Positions 26,205 through 35,460 of a stretch of DNA of 64,000 nucleotides are shown in pieces. Both the position numbers and the translations under genes were made by a program. Within the stretch, counting starts at the first letter, position 1. The number at the start of each line of letters is the position of its first letter. Below the pieces are notes generated by a model. That model did not search any database. It was not told where the DNA came from and saw nothing but the letters and a program-made list of their open reading frames with translations. Source of the stretch: Mycobacterium intracellulare ATCC 13950 (lineage in GTDB: Bacteria > Actinomycetota > Actinomycetes > Mycobacteriales > Mycobacteriaceae); NCBI RefSeq assembly GCF_000277125.1, contig NC_016946.1:3720001-3784000 (forward strand). Direction: 5' to 3'.

Positions 26205-27449
26205 TCAGTCGGCCAGCAATCCCTTGGCGATGTGGGTGACCTGCACCTCGTTGCTGCCGGCGTAGATCATCAGCGACTTGGCGTCGCGGGCCAGCTGCTC
26301 CACCCGGTACTCGGCCATATATCCGTTGCCGCCGAACAGTTGCACGGCCTCCATGGCCACCTCGGTCGCCGCCTCCGACGAGTACAGCTTGATCGCCGAC
26401 GCCTCGGCCAGCGTCAGCGGTTTACCGGCCTGTTGGCGCTCGATGGTGTGAAAGACCATGTTCTGCACGTTCATTCGCGCGATTTCCATCTTGGCCAGCT
26501 TGAGCTGGATCAGCTGGAACTGCCCGATGTTCTTGCCCCACAGCGTGCGGCTCTTCGCGTAGTCGACGCACAGCCGGTGGCATTCGTCGATGATGCCCAG
26601 GGCCATCATGGCGATCCCGATCCGCTCGGCAGCGAAGTTGGCGCGCGCGCTGTCGCGGCCGTCGCCGTCGGTGTGCTGTTCGCTCTCGCCGAGCAGCCGG
26701 TCCGGGCTCAGCCGCACGTTGTCGAAGAACAGCTCGCCGGTCGGCGAGGACATCATGCCCATCTTCTTGAACGGCTTGCCCTGCGTCAGGCCCGGCATGC
26801 CGGCGTCGAGCACGAACACCAGCACCGGGCGGTTGCGCTTGTCCACCTTCGTCGGGCCGGCGTCGCCCTCGTCGAGTTTGGCGTACACGACCAGGACGTC
26901 GGCGCAGGGCCCGTTGGTGATGAACGTCTTCTGCCCGTTGAGGATGTAATCGGCACCGTCGCGTTTGACGTAGGTCTTCATGCCGCCGAACGCGTCCGAG
27001 CCCGAGTCCGGCTCGGTGATGGCCCACGCCGCAATCTTTTCCAGCGTCATCAGCTCGGGCAGCCAGCGCTCCTTTTGGGCCAGCGTGCCGCGGCTCATGA
27101 TGGTCGCCGCGCCCAGACCGAGGCTCACCGACGCGGTGCTCAGCAACCCGATGCTGACCCGGGCGATCTCGGAGACCAGCACCGCGATCATCGATCCCTG
27201 GGCTCCGCCGCCGAAACCGCTTGCCTCGCCGTCGCTTTGACGCTCTCCCGAGCGCTCCCGGTCCAGCATCTTCTTGACCGATTCGGCGGCCATGGCGTCG
27301 AGGCCGAACTGGCTGAACAGCTTGCGCGCGATCGGATAGGGCGACATCGTGCCGGTTTCCAATTCGTCGAGATGCGGGCGGATCTCCTTGTCGACGAACT
27401 GCCGAACGGCGTCGCGGACCATCAGGTCGGTGTCGGACCACTCGATCAT
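26205..27449 (-). CDS. fadE21: Acyl-CoA dehydrogenase FadE21
   Basis: The 414-residue flavoprotein oxidises acyl-CoA to enoyl-CoA or a related CoA ester. It has the family signature AWAITEPDSGSDAFGG, the C-terminal LFGGNGYMAEYRVEQLARDAKSLMIYAGSNEVQ and a full alpha-beta-alpha layout. The usual catalytic Glu region is the YRVEQLARD segment. It is 8 bp downstream of ltp1, so the two probably form a beta-oxidation-like operon. Confidence 0.9.
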   Translation of the reverse strand: MIEWSDTDLMVRDAVRQFVDKEIRPHLDELETGTMSPYPIARKLFSQFGLDAMAAESVKKMLDRERSGERQSDGEASGFGGGAQGSMIAVLVSEIARVSIGLLSTASVSLGLGAATIMSRGTLAQKERWLPELMTLEKIAAWAITEPDSGSDAFGGMKTYVKRDGADYILNGQKTFITNGPCADVLVVYAKLDEGDAGPTKVDKRNRPVLVFVLDAGMPGLTQGKPFKKMGMMSSPTGELFFDNVRLSPDRLLGESEQHTDGDGRDSARANFAAERIGIAMMALGIIDECHRLCVDYAKSRTLWGKNIGQFQLIQLKLAKMEIARMNVQNMVFHTIERQQAGKPLTLAEASAIKLYSSEAATEVAMEAVQLFGGNGYMAEYRVEQLARDAKSLMIYAGSNEVQVTHIAKGLLAD

Positions 27450-27456
27450 GGCGCCC

Positions 27457-28659
27457 TTAGCGTTCGGCGCGCTGGTAGGCGGTGACGACGGCGGCGCCGC
27501 CCAGTCCGATGTTGTGTTGCAGTGCGGCGCTGACGTTGTCGACCTGACGCGCCTCGGCCGTCCCGCGCAGCTGCCAGGTCAGTTCCGCGCACTGCGCCAG
27601 CCCGGTCGCGCCCAAGGGATGCCCCTTGGAGATCAGGCCACCGGAGGGGTTGACCACCCAGCGGCCGCCGTAGGTGGTGTCGTTGTTGTCGATCAGCTTG
27701 GGCGCCTCACCCGGCCCACACAGGCCCAGCGCCTCGTAGAGCAGCAGCTCGTTGGCCGAGAAGCAGTCGTGCAGTTCGATCACCTGGAAGTCCTGCGGAC
27801 CCAGCCCGGACTGGTCGTAGACCTGTTGTGCGGCTTGCACATTCATGTCGTAGCCGATGAGGTTCTTGGCGCTCCCGTCGAACGTCGAGGCGAAGTCGGT
27901 GGTCATGGCCTGACCGACGATCTCGACGGCCTGGCCCGCCAGCCCGTGGCTGTCGACGAAGCTCTCCGAGGCCAGGATGGCCGCGCCCGAACCGTCGGAG
28001 GTCGGCGAGCACTGCAGCTTGGTCAGCGGGTCGGAGATCATCCGCGCCGCCAGGATGTCCTCGAGCGTGTAGGACTCCTGGAACTGCGCGAACGGGTTGT
28101 TCACCGAGTGCTTGTGATTCTTATAGCCGATCTTGGCGAAATGCTCTGCGGTGGAGCCGTATTGCTTCATGTGCTCGCGGCCGGCGGCGCCGAACATCCA
28201 CGGCGCGACGGGCATCGCGAACTCGTCGATCGCGGCCATCGCCTTGACGTGCTTGCCCATCGGCGATTCGCGGTCCTGAGCTCCGCCGCCCAGCGAACCG
28301 GGCTGCATCTTCTCGAAACCCAGCGCGATCGCGCAGTCGACGATGCCGCCGCGGATCGCCTGCGCGGCCAGGAAGAGCGCGGTGGAGCCGGTGGAGCAGT
28401 TGTTGTTGACGTTGACCACCGGGATACCCGTCATGCCGAGCTCGTAGAGCGCGCGCTGCCCGGACGTCGAATCCCCGGCGACGTAGCCGACGTAGCCCTG
28501 CTGCACCTCGTGGTAGGCGATGCCTGCGTCGGCCAGCGCGTTGGTCCCCGACTCGCGCGCCATGTCGGGGTAGTCCCAGCCCTCGCGGCGACCCGGCTTC
28601 TCGAATTTCGTCATGCCGACGCCGATGACGTAAACCTTGTTGGACATCTTGTTGGACAT
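27457..28659 (-). CDS. ltp1: Thiolase-like lipid-transfer protein Ltp1
   Basis: This SCP-x/thiolase-family protein of 400 residues has the nucleophile motif [16 protein letters not shown], the [12 protein letters not shown] segment and the C-terminal [14 protein letters not shown]. It would cleave or condense acyl-CoAs, perhaps in sterol side-chain or branched-chain lipid metabolism. The N-terminus MSNKMSNK is a doubled start: a 12-bp direct repeat gives two in-frame ATGs at 28659 and 28647. It is cotranscribed with fadE21. Confidence 0.88.
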   Translation of the reverse strand: MSNKMSNKVYVIGVGMTKFEKPGRREGWDYPDMARESGTNALADAGIAYHEVQQGYVGYVAGDSTSGQRALYELGMTGIPVVNVNNNCSTGSTALFLAAQAIRGGIVDCAIALGFEKMQPGSLGGGAQDRESPMGKHVKAMAAIDEFAMPVAPWMFGAAGREHMKQYGSTAEHFAKIGYKNHKHSVNNPFAQFQESYTLEDILAARMISDPLTKLQCSPTSDGSGAAILASESFVDSHGLAGQAVEIVGQAMTTDFASTFDGSAKNLIGYDMNVQAAQQVYDQSGLGPQDFQVIELHDCFSANELLLYEALGLCGPGEAPKLIDNNDTTYGGRWVVNPSGGLISKGHPLGATGLAQCAELTWQLRGTAEARQVDNVSAALQHNIGLGGAAVVTAYQRAER

Positions 28660-28758
28660 CGTTGTCCCTTCCCGTGGGCCGCCTGGATACCCCAGTCTGC
28701 AACGTAGCCCAACCAACCGCTCGGCCGGGACCCGTTAGCGCGTCCTAGAGCGTCGCCG

Positions 28759-28778
28759 GGCGGGATCGATGGCCCGCC
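28759..28778 (-). terminator. Hairpin downstream of truB
   Basis: GGCGGG at 28759-28764 pairs with CCCGCC at 28773-28778 across an 8-bp loop, just after the truB stop on the minus strand. It lacks a U-run. It probably separates the truB operon from ltp1. M. tuberculosis carries insertion-element genes at this junction; none is present here. Confidence 0.4.
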
Positions 28779-28784
28779 TCCTCC

Positions 28785-29690
28785 TCAGTCCGTTCCGGAC
28801 TGCATCGTCGCCGGGCGGACCACCACCACCGACTTGGTCCGCGCCCCCTCGTCGCGCAACAGCGCAACCACCCGGCCGTCGGGGTCACAGGCGGCGTAGA
28901 CGCCGTCGATCCCGGCCGCCGGCAGGGACCGGCCGTTGGCGGCGGCGTCGGCCTCCCCGGCGGACAACTCGCGGCGCGGGAAGATCAGCAGGCAGGCCTC
29001 GTCGAGGCTGTAGCTCAGCCGCGGCCGCTCGGCGAGCTCGTCGAGCGAATACGCCTGGTCCAGCCCGAAGCGGCCGGCCCGGGTGCGGCGCAACGCCGTC
29101 AGGTGCCCGCCCACTCCCAGCGCGGCACCCAGATCGCGGGCCAGCGCACGGATGTAGGTTCCCGACGAGCAATCGACCTCGACGTCGACGTCGAGCACGT
29201 CCAGGCCGTGCGGTCCGGGGCGAATGTCGCGCACGTCGAACCGGTCGATGCGCACCGGGCGGGCCTCGAGCTCGACGGCGTGGCCCTCGCGGGCCAGGCG
29301 GTAGGCGCGCTTGCCGCCCACCTTGATGGCGCTGACGGTCGAGGGCACCTGCGCGATGTCACCCCGCAGCCCCTCGACGGCGGTCTCGATCGCCTCGGCG
29401 GTCAGGTGCCCGGCCGGGACGCTGTGCACCGGCTCGCCCTCGGCGTCGTCGGTCGACGTGCTCTGGCCCAGGCGGATGGTGGCCGCGTACGACTTCGAAG
29501 AAGCCGACAGCAGGCCGAGGATCTTGGTGGCGCGCTCGACGCCGATCACCAGCACCCCCGTGGCCATCGGGTCCAGGGTCCCCGCGTGCCCCACCCGCCG
29601 GGTGGAGAAGATCCGGCGGCAGCGGCCCACCACGTCGTGGCTGGTCATCGCCGGCGGCTTGTCGACGACGACGATGCCCGGACCGCTCAT
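28785..29690 (-). CDS. truB: tRNA pseudouridine-55 synthase TruB
   Basis: TruB makes the universal pseudouridine in the tRNA T-loop. The 301-residue protein has [11 protein letters not shown] and the catalytic [14 protein letters not shown] with Asp40, then the long SYAATIRLG and [14 protein letters not shown] segments. The start is coupled to pptT by an ATGA overlap at 29687-29690, so three genes (pptH, pptT, truB) form one unit. Confidence 0.95.
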   Translation of the reverse strand: MSGPGIVVVDKPPAMTSHDVVGRCRRIFSTRRVGHAGTLDPMATGVLVIGVERATKILGLLSASSKSYAATIRLGQSTSTDDAEGEPVHSVPAGHLTAEAIETAVEGLRGDIAQVPSTVSAIKVGGKRAYRLAREGHAVELEARPVRIDRFDVRDIRPGPHGLDVLDVDVEVDCSSGTYIRALARDLGAALGVGGHLTALRRTRAGRFGLDQAYSLDELAERPRLSYSLDEACLLIFPRRELSAGEADAAANGRSLPAAGIDGVYAACDPDGRVVALLRDEGARTKSVVVVRPATMQSGTD

Positions 29691-30370
29691 AGGACGATGG
29701 CGGTCAGCACCAGCCCGCGCTCGACCGACCAGCGGCCCGCCAGCTCCGTCAGCGGCGGACCGGACAGCGCCGCCGGATCGATCAGGATCCGCGAGACGAA
29801 CCGGCCCGTCGCCGCGCCGGGGCCGTCGGACTCGAACGTGATGTGGGCGTCCTCGAAGCCCAGCCACCGCTTGGTCAGCGGGAACCACGCCTTGTACGTC
29901 GCCTCCTTGGCGCAGAACAGGATTCGGTCCCAATGCAGATCCCCCGACAGGTGGGCGGGGATCTCGGTGCGTTCGGCCGGCAGGCTGATCGCGTTGAGCA
30001 CGCCGTCGGGCAACACGTCGTGCGGTTCGGCGTCGATCCCCACCGAGCGCAGCGCGTCGGTGCGGCCCACCACCGCGCCGCGGTACCCCGTGCAGTGGGT
30101 GAGGCTGCCGACCACGCCGTCGGGCCAGCAGGGTTCTCCCTTCTCGCCCTTGAGGATCGGCACCGGCGGCAGGCCGAGCTCGCCCAGCGCGATGCGGGCG
30201 CAGTGCCGGACGGTGATGAACTCGTTGCGCCGCTTGGCCACCGATCTCGCGATCAACGGCTCCTCTTCGGGCAGCGGGGCGAGATCGGGCGGATCGGAAT
30301 ACACCTCCGAGTAGGCCAGGCCGTCGGTGGCCGGCAACACGGAGGACACCAGCGTGTGCTCCCCCGTCAT
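29687..30370 (-). CDS. pptT: 4'-phosphopantetheinyl transferase PptT
   Basis: This Sfp-type transferase of 227 residues moves phosphopantetheine from CoA to carrier proteins of polyketide and lipid synthases, which makes it essential in mycobacteria. The metal-binding SVGIDAEP and the [13 protein letters not shown] motif are intact. It overlaps both neighbours by 4 bp. Upstream is the metallophosphoesterase known in M. tuberculosis to undo its reaction, so enzyme and counter-enzyme are made from one message. Confidence 0.94.
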   Translation of the reverse strand: MTGEHTLVSSVLPATDGLAYSEVYSDPPDLAPLPEEEPLIARSVAKRRNEFITVRHCARIALGELGLPPVPILKGEKGEPCWPDGVVGSLTHCTGYRGAVVGRTDALRSVGIDAEPHDVLPDGVLNAISLPAERTEIPAHLSGDLHWDRILFCAKEATYKAWFPLTKRWLGFEDAHITFESDGPGAATGRFVSRILIDPAALSGPPLTELAGRWSVERGLVLTAIVL

Positions 30371-31344
30371 CGTGATTGCCGCTGCCGCAACCGTTCCCGG
30401 AACTGCGTGGCCTGCTGTCGCATCTCGGGGGTGATCTCGAAGTGGCCGCCGAAGTCGTTGAGGTCACCGGGCGCGTACTGGGGATCCGGCAGCACCTGGC
30501 GCAGCCAGCTGGGCGGCTTGCGGCGCCGCCACTCCCGCGGATAGCCCACCGACACCTCCTCGAAGCGCACGTCGTCATACCAGGTGGTGCGCGGGATGTG
30601 CAGGTGACCGTAGACCGAGCAGACGGCGTTGTAGCGGGTGTGCCAGTCGGCGGTCTTGGTGGTTCCGCACCACAGCGAGAACTCCGGGTAGAACAGCGCG
30701 TCGCAGGGATCGCGGACCAACGGGAAGTGGTTCACCAGAACGGTCGGCGTCATCCAGTCCAGCTCTTCGAGGCGGGCACGGGTGATCTCCAGACGCTCGC
30801 GGCACCACGCCTCGCGGGTGGGATACGGCTCCGGGGAGAGCAGGAACTCGTCGGTGGCCACCACGTTGCGGTCCCGCGCGATGGTCAGCCCCTCGGCTTT
30901 GCTCGTGGCCCCCTCGGGCAAGAAGCTGTAGTCGTAGAGCAGGAACATCGGCACGATCGTGGCCGGACCGCCGCGCTCGGTCCAGACCGGGAACGGATGC
31001 TCCGGCGTGATCACACCCATCTCGTCGCACATGTTGACCAGGTAGTCGTAGCGCGCCTTGCCGAAGACCTGCACGGGGTCGCGGGTGGTGGTCCACAGCT
31101 CGTGGTTGCCGGGCACCCAGATCACCTTGGCGAACCGCCGTCGTAGCAGGTCAAGGGCCCAGCGAATCTCGTCGGTGCGCTCGGCGACGTCGCCGGCGAC
31201 GATCAGCCAGTCGTCCGGCGACGACGGATGCAGCGATTCGGTGACCGGCTTGTTGCCGAGGTGACCGGTGTGCAGGTCGGACACCGCCCACAGCGTCGGT
31301 TGCCCACCGTTGGTCGAGTCCTGCCCCGATCTATGCCCAGCCAC
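30367..31344 (-). CDS. pptH: Metallophosphoesterase, PptH-type phosphopantetheinyl hydrolase
   Basis: The 325-residue protein has all calcineurin-type motifs: SDLHTGH, AGDVAE, PGNHELW, NHFP and YGHLH. The orthologue Rv2795c has been described as PptH, which removes phosphopantetheine from carrier proteins and so opposes PptT; here the assignment rests on position and family. The stop overlaps the pptT start (ATGA). The upstream 147 bp holds a perfect palindrome that may regulate this operon or the divergent one. Confidence 0.88.
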   Translation of the reverse strand: MAGHRSGQDSTNGGQPTLWAVSDLHTGHLGNKPVTESLHPSSPDDWLIVAGDVAERTDEIRWALDLLRRRFAKVIWVPGNHELWTTTRDPVQVFGKARYDYLVNMCDEMGVITPEHPFPVWTERGGPATIVPMFLLYDYSFLPEGATSKAEGLTIARDRNVVATDEFLLSPEPYPTREAWCRERLEITRARLEELDWMTPTVLVNHFPLVRDPCDALFYPEFSLWCGTTKTADWHTRYNAVCSVYGHLHIPRTTWYDDVRFEEVSVGYPREWRRRKPPSWLRQVLPDPQYAPGDLNDFGGHFEITPEMRQQATQFRERLRQRQSR

Positions 31345-31399
31345 GAATAACCACCCTAACGACTCGGGCCGGGCGATCTGTTTTCGCGCCCGGCCGGCG

Positions 31400-31421
31400 G
31401 GTGAACTAGAACAAGTTCACC
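31400..31421. promoter_or_regulatory. Palindrome with KstR-like core between pptH and a secreted-protein gene
   Basis: Perfect 8-bp arms GGTGAACT (31400-31407) and AGTTCACC (31414-31421) flank AGAACA. The right part reads TAGAACAAGTTCAC, which matches the KstR-type core TnnAACnnGTTnnA except at the last base. It lies 56 bp from pptH and 71 bp from the divergent gene. It could serve either operon. Confidence 0.45.
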
Positions 31422-31491
31422 TTTGCCTGTGACCTCGAGCGCGCGACTTGTACACTCCCCCGAAAGGACCGCTGCGGCGTCAGGGGGTGTC

Positions 31492-32082
31492 GTGTTCGCC
31501 AATGTTCGTCTGATGGGGGCGCTCGGTGCGCTGCTCACAGCGGCCATCGGGGGCACGGTGGGCGTGTTGTCCGGTTCCCCTTCTCTACCGGGTGGCGGCG
31601 ATCGCCCGGTCGAGCTGCGGTCGACCGCCCAGCCGATGGAAACCACGATGAAGAGCCCGATCGTGGCGACCACCGATCCGCGCCCGTTCGACGCGTGCGA
31701 GGACATCCCGTTCGACGTCGTCCAGCGCCTCGGGCTGGGATTCACGCCGCCCGAGCACGAGGACGGGCTGCGCTGCCACTTCGACGCCGGCAACTATCAG
31801 GTGGCCGTCGAGCCGATCATCTGGCGCACCTACGAGGCCTCGCTGCCCGCCGACGCCGTCGAGACGACGATCGCGGGCCACCGCGCCGCGCAGTACTGGG
31901 TGCTCAAGCCGACCTATCACAACAGCTACTGGTTCTACTCCTGCATGGTCGTGTTCAAGACCAGTTACGGGGTGCTGCAGCAGGCGCTGTACTACTCGAC
32001 CGTCTACTCCGACCCCGAGGTCGATTGCATGCAGACCAACCTGCAGCGCGCCAACGACCTCGCTCCGTATTACAAGTTCTAG
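31492..32082 (+). CDS. Membrane-anchored or secreted DUF3558-like protein
   Basis: This 196-residue product has an N-terminal hydrophobic segment (about residues 7-27, LMGALGALLTAAIGGTVGVLSG). An extracytoplasmic part follows with three Cys (DACEDIPFDVVQRLGL, then GLRCHF and DCMQTN), resembling DUF3558 surface proteins. GTG 31492 follows an AGGGGG ribosome-binding site; no Cys lipobox is present, so it may stay anchored. It lies 1 bp before the CocE-type hydrolase gene and corresponds in position to Rv2799. The function is unknown. Confidence 0.65.
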   Translation: MFANVRLMGALGALLTAAIGGTVGVLSGSPSLPGGGDRPVELRSTAQPMETTMKSPIVATTDPRPFDACEDIPFDVVQRLGLGFTPPEHEDGLRCHFDAGNYQVAVEPIIWRTYEASLPADAVETTIAGHRAAQYWVLKPTYHNSYWFYSCMVVFKTSYGVLQQALYYSTVYSDPEVDCMQTNLQRANDLAPYYKF

Positions 32083-32083
32083 G

Positions 32084-33805
32084 GTGAGCATCACCTCGAT
32101 CCGTCCCGCGCAGCCGACCCTGCACACCCTGAATCACTTGGGCGGCAAGGCCCTTGGCCGGTTGCTGGGTCTGCCGCCGGCGACCACCGACTACACCGTG
32201 GAGCGCGTGCGCGTGCCGATGCGCGACGGGGTCGCCTTGGTGGCCGACCATTACACGCCCGCCACCCCCGTCGGCACCCTGCTGATCCGCAGTCCCTACG
32301 GACGCGGATTCCCGTTCACCCTGATATTCGGCGCGCTGTACGCGGCGCGCGGCTACCACGTGGTGCTGCAGAGCGTGCGCGGAACGTTCGGGTCCGGCGG
32401 GGTTTTCGAGCCGATGGCCGACGAGATCGCCGACGGCGCCGACACCGTCGCATGGCTGCGTGAGCAGCCCTGGTTCACCGGCCGCTTCGCCACCATCGGC
32501 ATGTCGTACCTGGGATTCACGCAGTGGGCCCTGTTGCAGGATCCCCCGCCGGAACTGTCCACCGCGGTGATCGCGGTGGGACCGCACGACTTCAACGAAT
32601 CGACTTGGGGCACAGGGTCGTTCGCGGTCAACGACTTCCTGGGCTGGAGCGACATGGTGGCGCACCAGGAGGACGCGGTGCGCGCCCGCGCCGCGCTGCG
32701 CCAGTTGCAGACCCGCCGCAAGGTGCCGCGGGCCGCGGCCGCGACGCCACTGGGCGACGCCGCCCGGGCCCTGCTCGGCACGGGCGCACCTTGGTTCGAA
32801 TCGTGGGCCGAACACAGCGATCCCTGCGATCCCTTCTGGAATGCGTTGCGCTGCAACGAGGCGCTGGACCGGGTGCAGGTGCCCGTGCTGCTCATCGGCG
32901 GCTGGCAGGACCTCTTCATCAGGCAGACGCTGCGGCAGTACGCGCATCTGCACGGCCGGGGAGTCGATGTCGCGCTCACCGTCGGCCCGTGGACGCACAC
33001 CCAGCTGCTCACCACCGGGCTCGCCACCTGCGCCCGGGAGACGCTGGATTGGCTGGGCACCCACCTGGGCGGGGCCCCCGCCCGCCGGCCCGCCCCGGTC
33101 CGGGTCTACGTCACCGGCGTGGGTCGGGGCCAAGGGTGGCGCAGCCTGCCCGCGTGGCCGCCCGTCACCACCGAGCGCGCGCTGTACCTGCGGCCCGGTG
33201 GCTACCTGGGTGAGACCGCCCCGACGCTGAAAGGGCTGTCCCCGGCCACGTTTCGCTACGACCCGGCCGATCCGACACCCACCATCGGCGGCCCGATGCT
33301 GTCCGCCAACGGCGGTTACCGCGACGACGGCCGGCTCGCGTCGCGCGCCGACGTGCTGGCGTTCACCAGCGCCACCCTCACCCAGGACCTGTACGCCTAC
33401 GGAACCCCGGTCGTCGAGCTCGCACACGGCGCCGACAATCCGCACGTCGACCTGTTCGTGCGGGTGAGTGAGGTCGATCCGAAGGGCCGGTCGCGCAACG
33501 TGAGCGAGGCCTACCGCCGGTTGGCCACCGCGGCGAAGACGAAGTCGGAGAAGGTCGTTCGCCTCGACCTCGACGGCATCGCCCACCGGTTCCGCGCCGG
33601 GTCACGCATCCGGGTTCTGATCGCCGGCAGTTGGTCCCCGCGCTACGCGCACAACCTCGGCGGCGACGAACCGGTGCTGACCGCCCGGCGCGCCACGCCG
33701 GTCACCCACAGCGTGCGCTACGGACGCTCCCGGCTGGTGTTGCCCGTCGGCCCGGCGGAGTTGTCAGCCGACGGCGTCGCGGACGCGGGCGGCGACGGCG
33801 TCTAG
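32084..33805 (+). CDS. CocE/NonD-family alpha/beta hydrolase
   Basis: The 573-residue protein is an X-Pro dipeptidyl-peptidase/cocaine-esterase type hydrolase. The nucleophile is Ser141 in GMSYLG; GGWQDLF carries the Asp and GPWTHTQ the His. The C-terminal jelly-roll domain follows, with FVRVSEVDPKGRSRNVSEAYRR. No signal peptide is visible, so it is probably cytoplasmic. It corresponds to Rv2800. The natural ester or amide substrate is unknown. Its last 42 bp overlap the 3' end of the converging DUF1802 gene. Confidence 0.85.
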   Translation: MSITSIRPAQPTLHTLNHLGGKALGRLLGLPPATTDYTVERVRVPMRDGVALVADHYTPATPVGTLLIRSPYGRGFPFTLIFGALYAARGYHVVLQSVRGTFGSGGVFEPMADEIADGADTVAWLREQPWFTGRFATIGMSYLGFTQWALLQDPPPELSTAVIAVGPHDFNESTWGTGSFAVNDFLGWSDMVAHQEDAVRARAALRQLQTRRKVPRAAAATPLGDAARALLGTGAPWFESWAEHSDPCDPFWNALRCNEALDRVQVPVLLIGGWQDLFIRQTLRQYAHLHGRGVDVALTVGPWTHTQLLTTGLATCARETLDWLGTHLGGAPARRPAPVRVYVTGVGRGQGWRSLPAWPPVTTERALYLRPGGYLGETAPTLKGLSPATFRYDPADPTPTIGGPMLSANGGYRDDGRLASRADVLAFTSATLTQDLYAYGTPVVELAHGADNPHVDLFVRVSEVDPKGRSRNVSEAYRRLATAAKTKSEKVVRLDLDGIAHRFRAGSRIRVLIAGSWSPRYAHNLGGDEPVLTARRATPVTHSVRYGRSRLVLPVGPAELSADGVADAGGDGV

Positions 33806-34324
33806 CGCGGGATCGTCGTGCACCGGCGCCGCCAACGGTGCGTGCACCGGCAGCTCCACCCAGCTCTTGCAGCCGGCGTATTCGGGCGTCCGGGCGATGC
33901 GCGCCGGGTCGGCCAACGGGATCACCGACACCACCAGCACGGCCAGCTTGTGCTTGGGGCGAAAATCGAGCCGGTCGGCACGCACCGACTCGGGCGTCCA
34001 GATGTGCAGGTCCTCGATGGCCGCCAGGCCGTCGGGCCGCTCAACAGCCACCGCCGCAACGACTTTCGCGGCGGCGCGGATCACCAGCTCGTCGTCGGTG
34101 CTGTCGGCGGCGGCGGGTTCGAGCAGGTCTCGATGTTCGGTGCGCACCCGCTCGGCGTGGCTGTGCGCGACCGTCGGGAACAACAGGAATTCGCGGGCGG
34201 CAAGGTCGAACCGCTTCTCCCCGATGCCCCCCTTGCGCAGCAGCACCCGTTGGCGGCCGTCGAGCAGGGCGTGGACCGCGGCGCTCCACTCTTTGAGCGC
34301 GGGCATCGTGGCGGTCACCGTCAT
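33764..34324 (-). CDS. DUF1802 family protein
   Basis: This 186-residue protein fits DUF1802: LLDGRQRVLLRKGGIGEKRFDLAAREFLLFPTVAHSHAERV at the start and EDLHIWT in the middle. These proteins occur widely in actinobacteria and cyanobacteria and have no assigned role. It overlaps the upstream DUF2277 gene by 4 bp and the converging CocE gene by 42 bp at its 3' end, so the last 13 codons are read on both strands. Confidence 0.75.
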   Translation of the reverse strand: MTVTATMPALKEWSAAVHALLDGRQRVLLRKGGIGEKRFDLAAREFLLFPTVAHSHAERVRTEHRDLLEPAAADSTDDELVIRAAAKVVAAVAVERPDGLAAIEDLHIWTPESVRADRLDFRPKHKLAVLVVSVIPLADPARIARTPEYAGCKSWVELPVHAPLAAPVHDDPALDAVAARVRDAVG

Positions 34325-34590
34325 GTCGCACCCGCCAACCGGGCCACCACCTCGGGCCGGCGCAACGGCGGCACCGTCTTGGGCGGCTGACGCCGCGGGG
34401 CCAGCCGCCCGAGCAGCCGGGTCGTCGTCTCGGTGACCTCGGCGACCGCCTGCTCGAACGCCTCGGCGTTGACGGCCGACGGGTGGGTGATGCCGCTGAC
34501 CTTGCGCACGTACTGGCGAGCCGCCGCGGCGATTTCCTCCGCGGTGGCCGCCGGCTGAAGACCCCGCAGTTCAGTGATGTTCCGGCACAT
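34321..34590 (-). CDS. DUF2277 family protein
   Basis: This 89-residue protein starts MCRNITELRGLQPAATAEEI, the hallmark of DUF2277, and contains AARQYVRKVSGITHPSAVN. No function is established. ATG 34590 gives the family's exact N-terminus; an ATG three codons earlier is unlikely. It leads a two-gene operon with the DUF1802 protein. Confidence 0.85.
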   Translation of the reverse strand: MCRNITELRGLQPAATAEEIAAAARQYVRKVSGITHPSAVNAEAFEQAVAEVTETTTRLLGRLAPRRQPPKTVPPLRRPEVVARLAGAT

Positions 34591-34661
34591 GGTCCCCACG
34601 ATAAGCGCTGCCCCGCCGTACCGCCTCCGGTCGCAACGGACGGCTGACTACGGTTGCATTC

Positions 34662-35411
34662 ATGACCGACGAGATCCTGCTGATCCACACCGAGGAACGG
34701 GTCCGCACCCTGACCCTGAACCGACCCCAATCGCGCAACGCGCTGTCCTCGGCGTTGCGGGACCGCTTCTTCGGCGCGCTGGCCGACGCCGAAACCGACG
34801 ACGACGTCGACGTCGTCATCGTCACCGGCACCGACCCGGTGTTCTGCGCGGGACTCGATCTCAAGGAGCTCGGCGGCTCGTCGGCGCTGCCGGACATCTC
34901 GCCGCGGTGGCCGGCGATGACCAAGCCGGTGATCGGCGCCATCAACGGCGCCGCGGTGACCGGCGGGCTGGAGCTGGCGCTGTACTGCGACATCCTGATC
35001 GCCTCGGAGAACGCCCGCTTCGCCGACACGCACGCCCGGGTGGGCCTGCTGCCCACATGGGGGCTGAGCGTGCGGTTACCGCAGAAGGTGGGCATCGGCC
35101 TGGCCCGGCGGATGAGCATGACCGGCGACTACCTGTCCGCCGCCGACGCGCTGCGCGCCGGCCTGGTGACCGAGGTGGTGCCCCACGAGCGGCTGCTGGG
35201 TGCCGCGCGCCAGGTCGCCGCGTCGATCGTGGGGAACAACCAGGACGCGGTGCGGGCGCTGCTGGCGTCCTATCACCGCATCGACGACGCGCAGACCGGC
35301 GCGGGGCTCTGGCAGGAGGCGATGGCGGCCCGGCAATTCCGGACCAGCGGCGACGACATCGCCGCCAACCGCGAGGCCGTGCTGCAACGCGGGCGGGCCC
35401 AGGTTCGCTGA
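34662..35411 (+). CDS. echA16: Enoyl-CoA hydratase/isomerase-family protein EchA16
   Basis: The 249-residue crotonase-fold protein has the oxyanion segments VFCAGLDLKEL and NGAAVTGGLELALYCDILIAS. The first catalytic Glu (in GGLELA) is kept, but the position of the second Glu of classical hydratases is a His in FADTHARVGLLP. It may therefore not be a standard hydratase. Size and sequence match echA16 (Rv2831), here placed directly after the Rv2798c-Rv2800-like genes. Confidence 0.85.
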   Translation: MTDEILLIHTEERVRTLTLNRPQSRNALSSALRDRFFGALADAETDDDVDVVIVTGTDPVFCAGLDLKELGGSSALPDISPRWPAMTKPVIGAINGAAVTGGLELALYCDILIASENARFADTHARVGLLPTWGLSVRLPQKVGIGLARRMSMTGDYLSAADALRAGLVTEVVPHERLLGAARQVAASIVGNNQDAVRALLASYHRIDDAQTGAGLWQEAMAARQFRTSGDDIAANREAVLQRGRAQVR

Positions 35412-35460
35412 TCGGGCGGTCCGGTCGGGCCGATTTCCGGCCACCCAATACGATCAGGTG

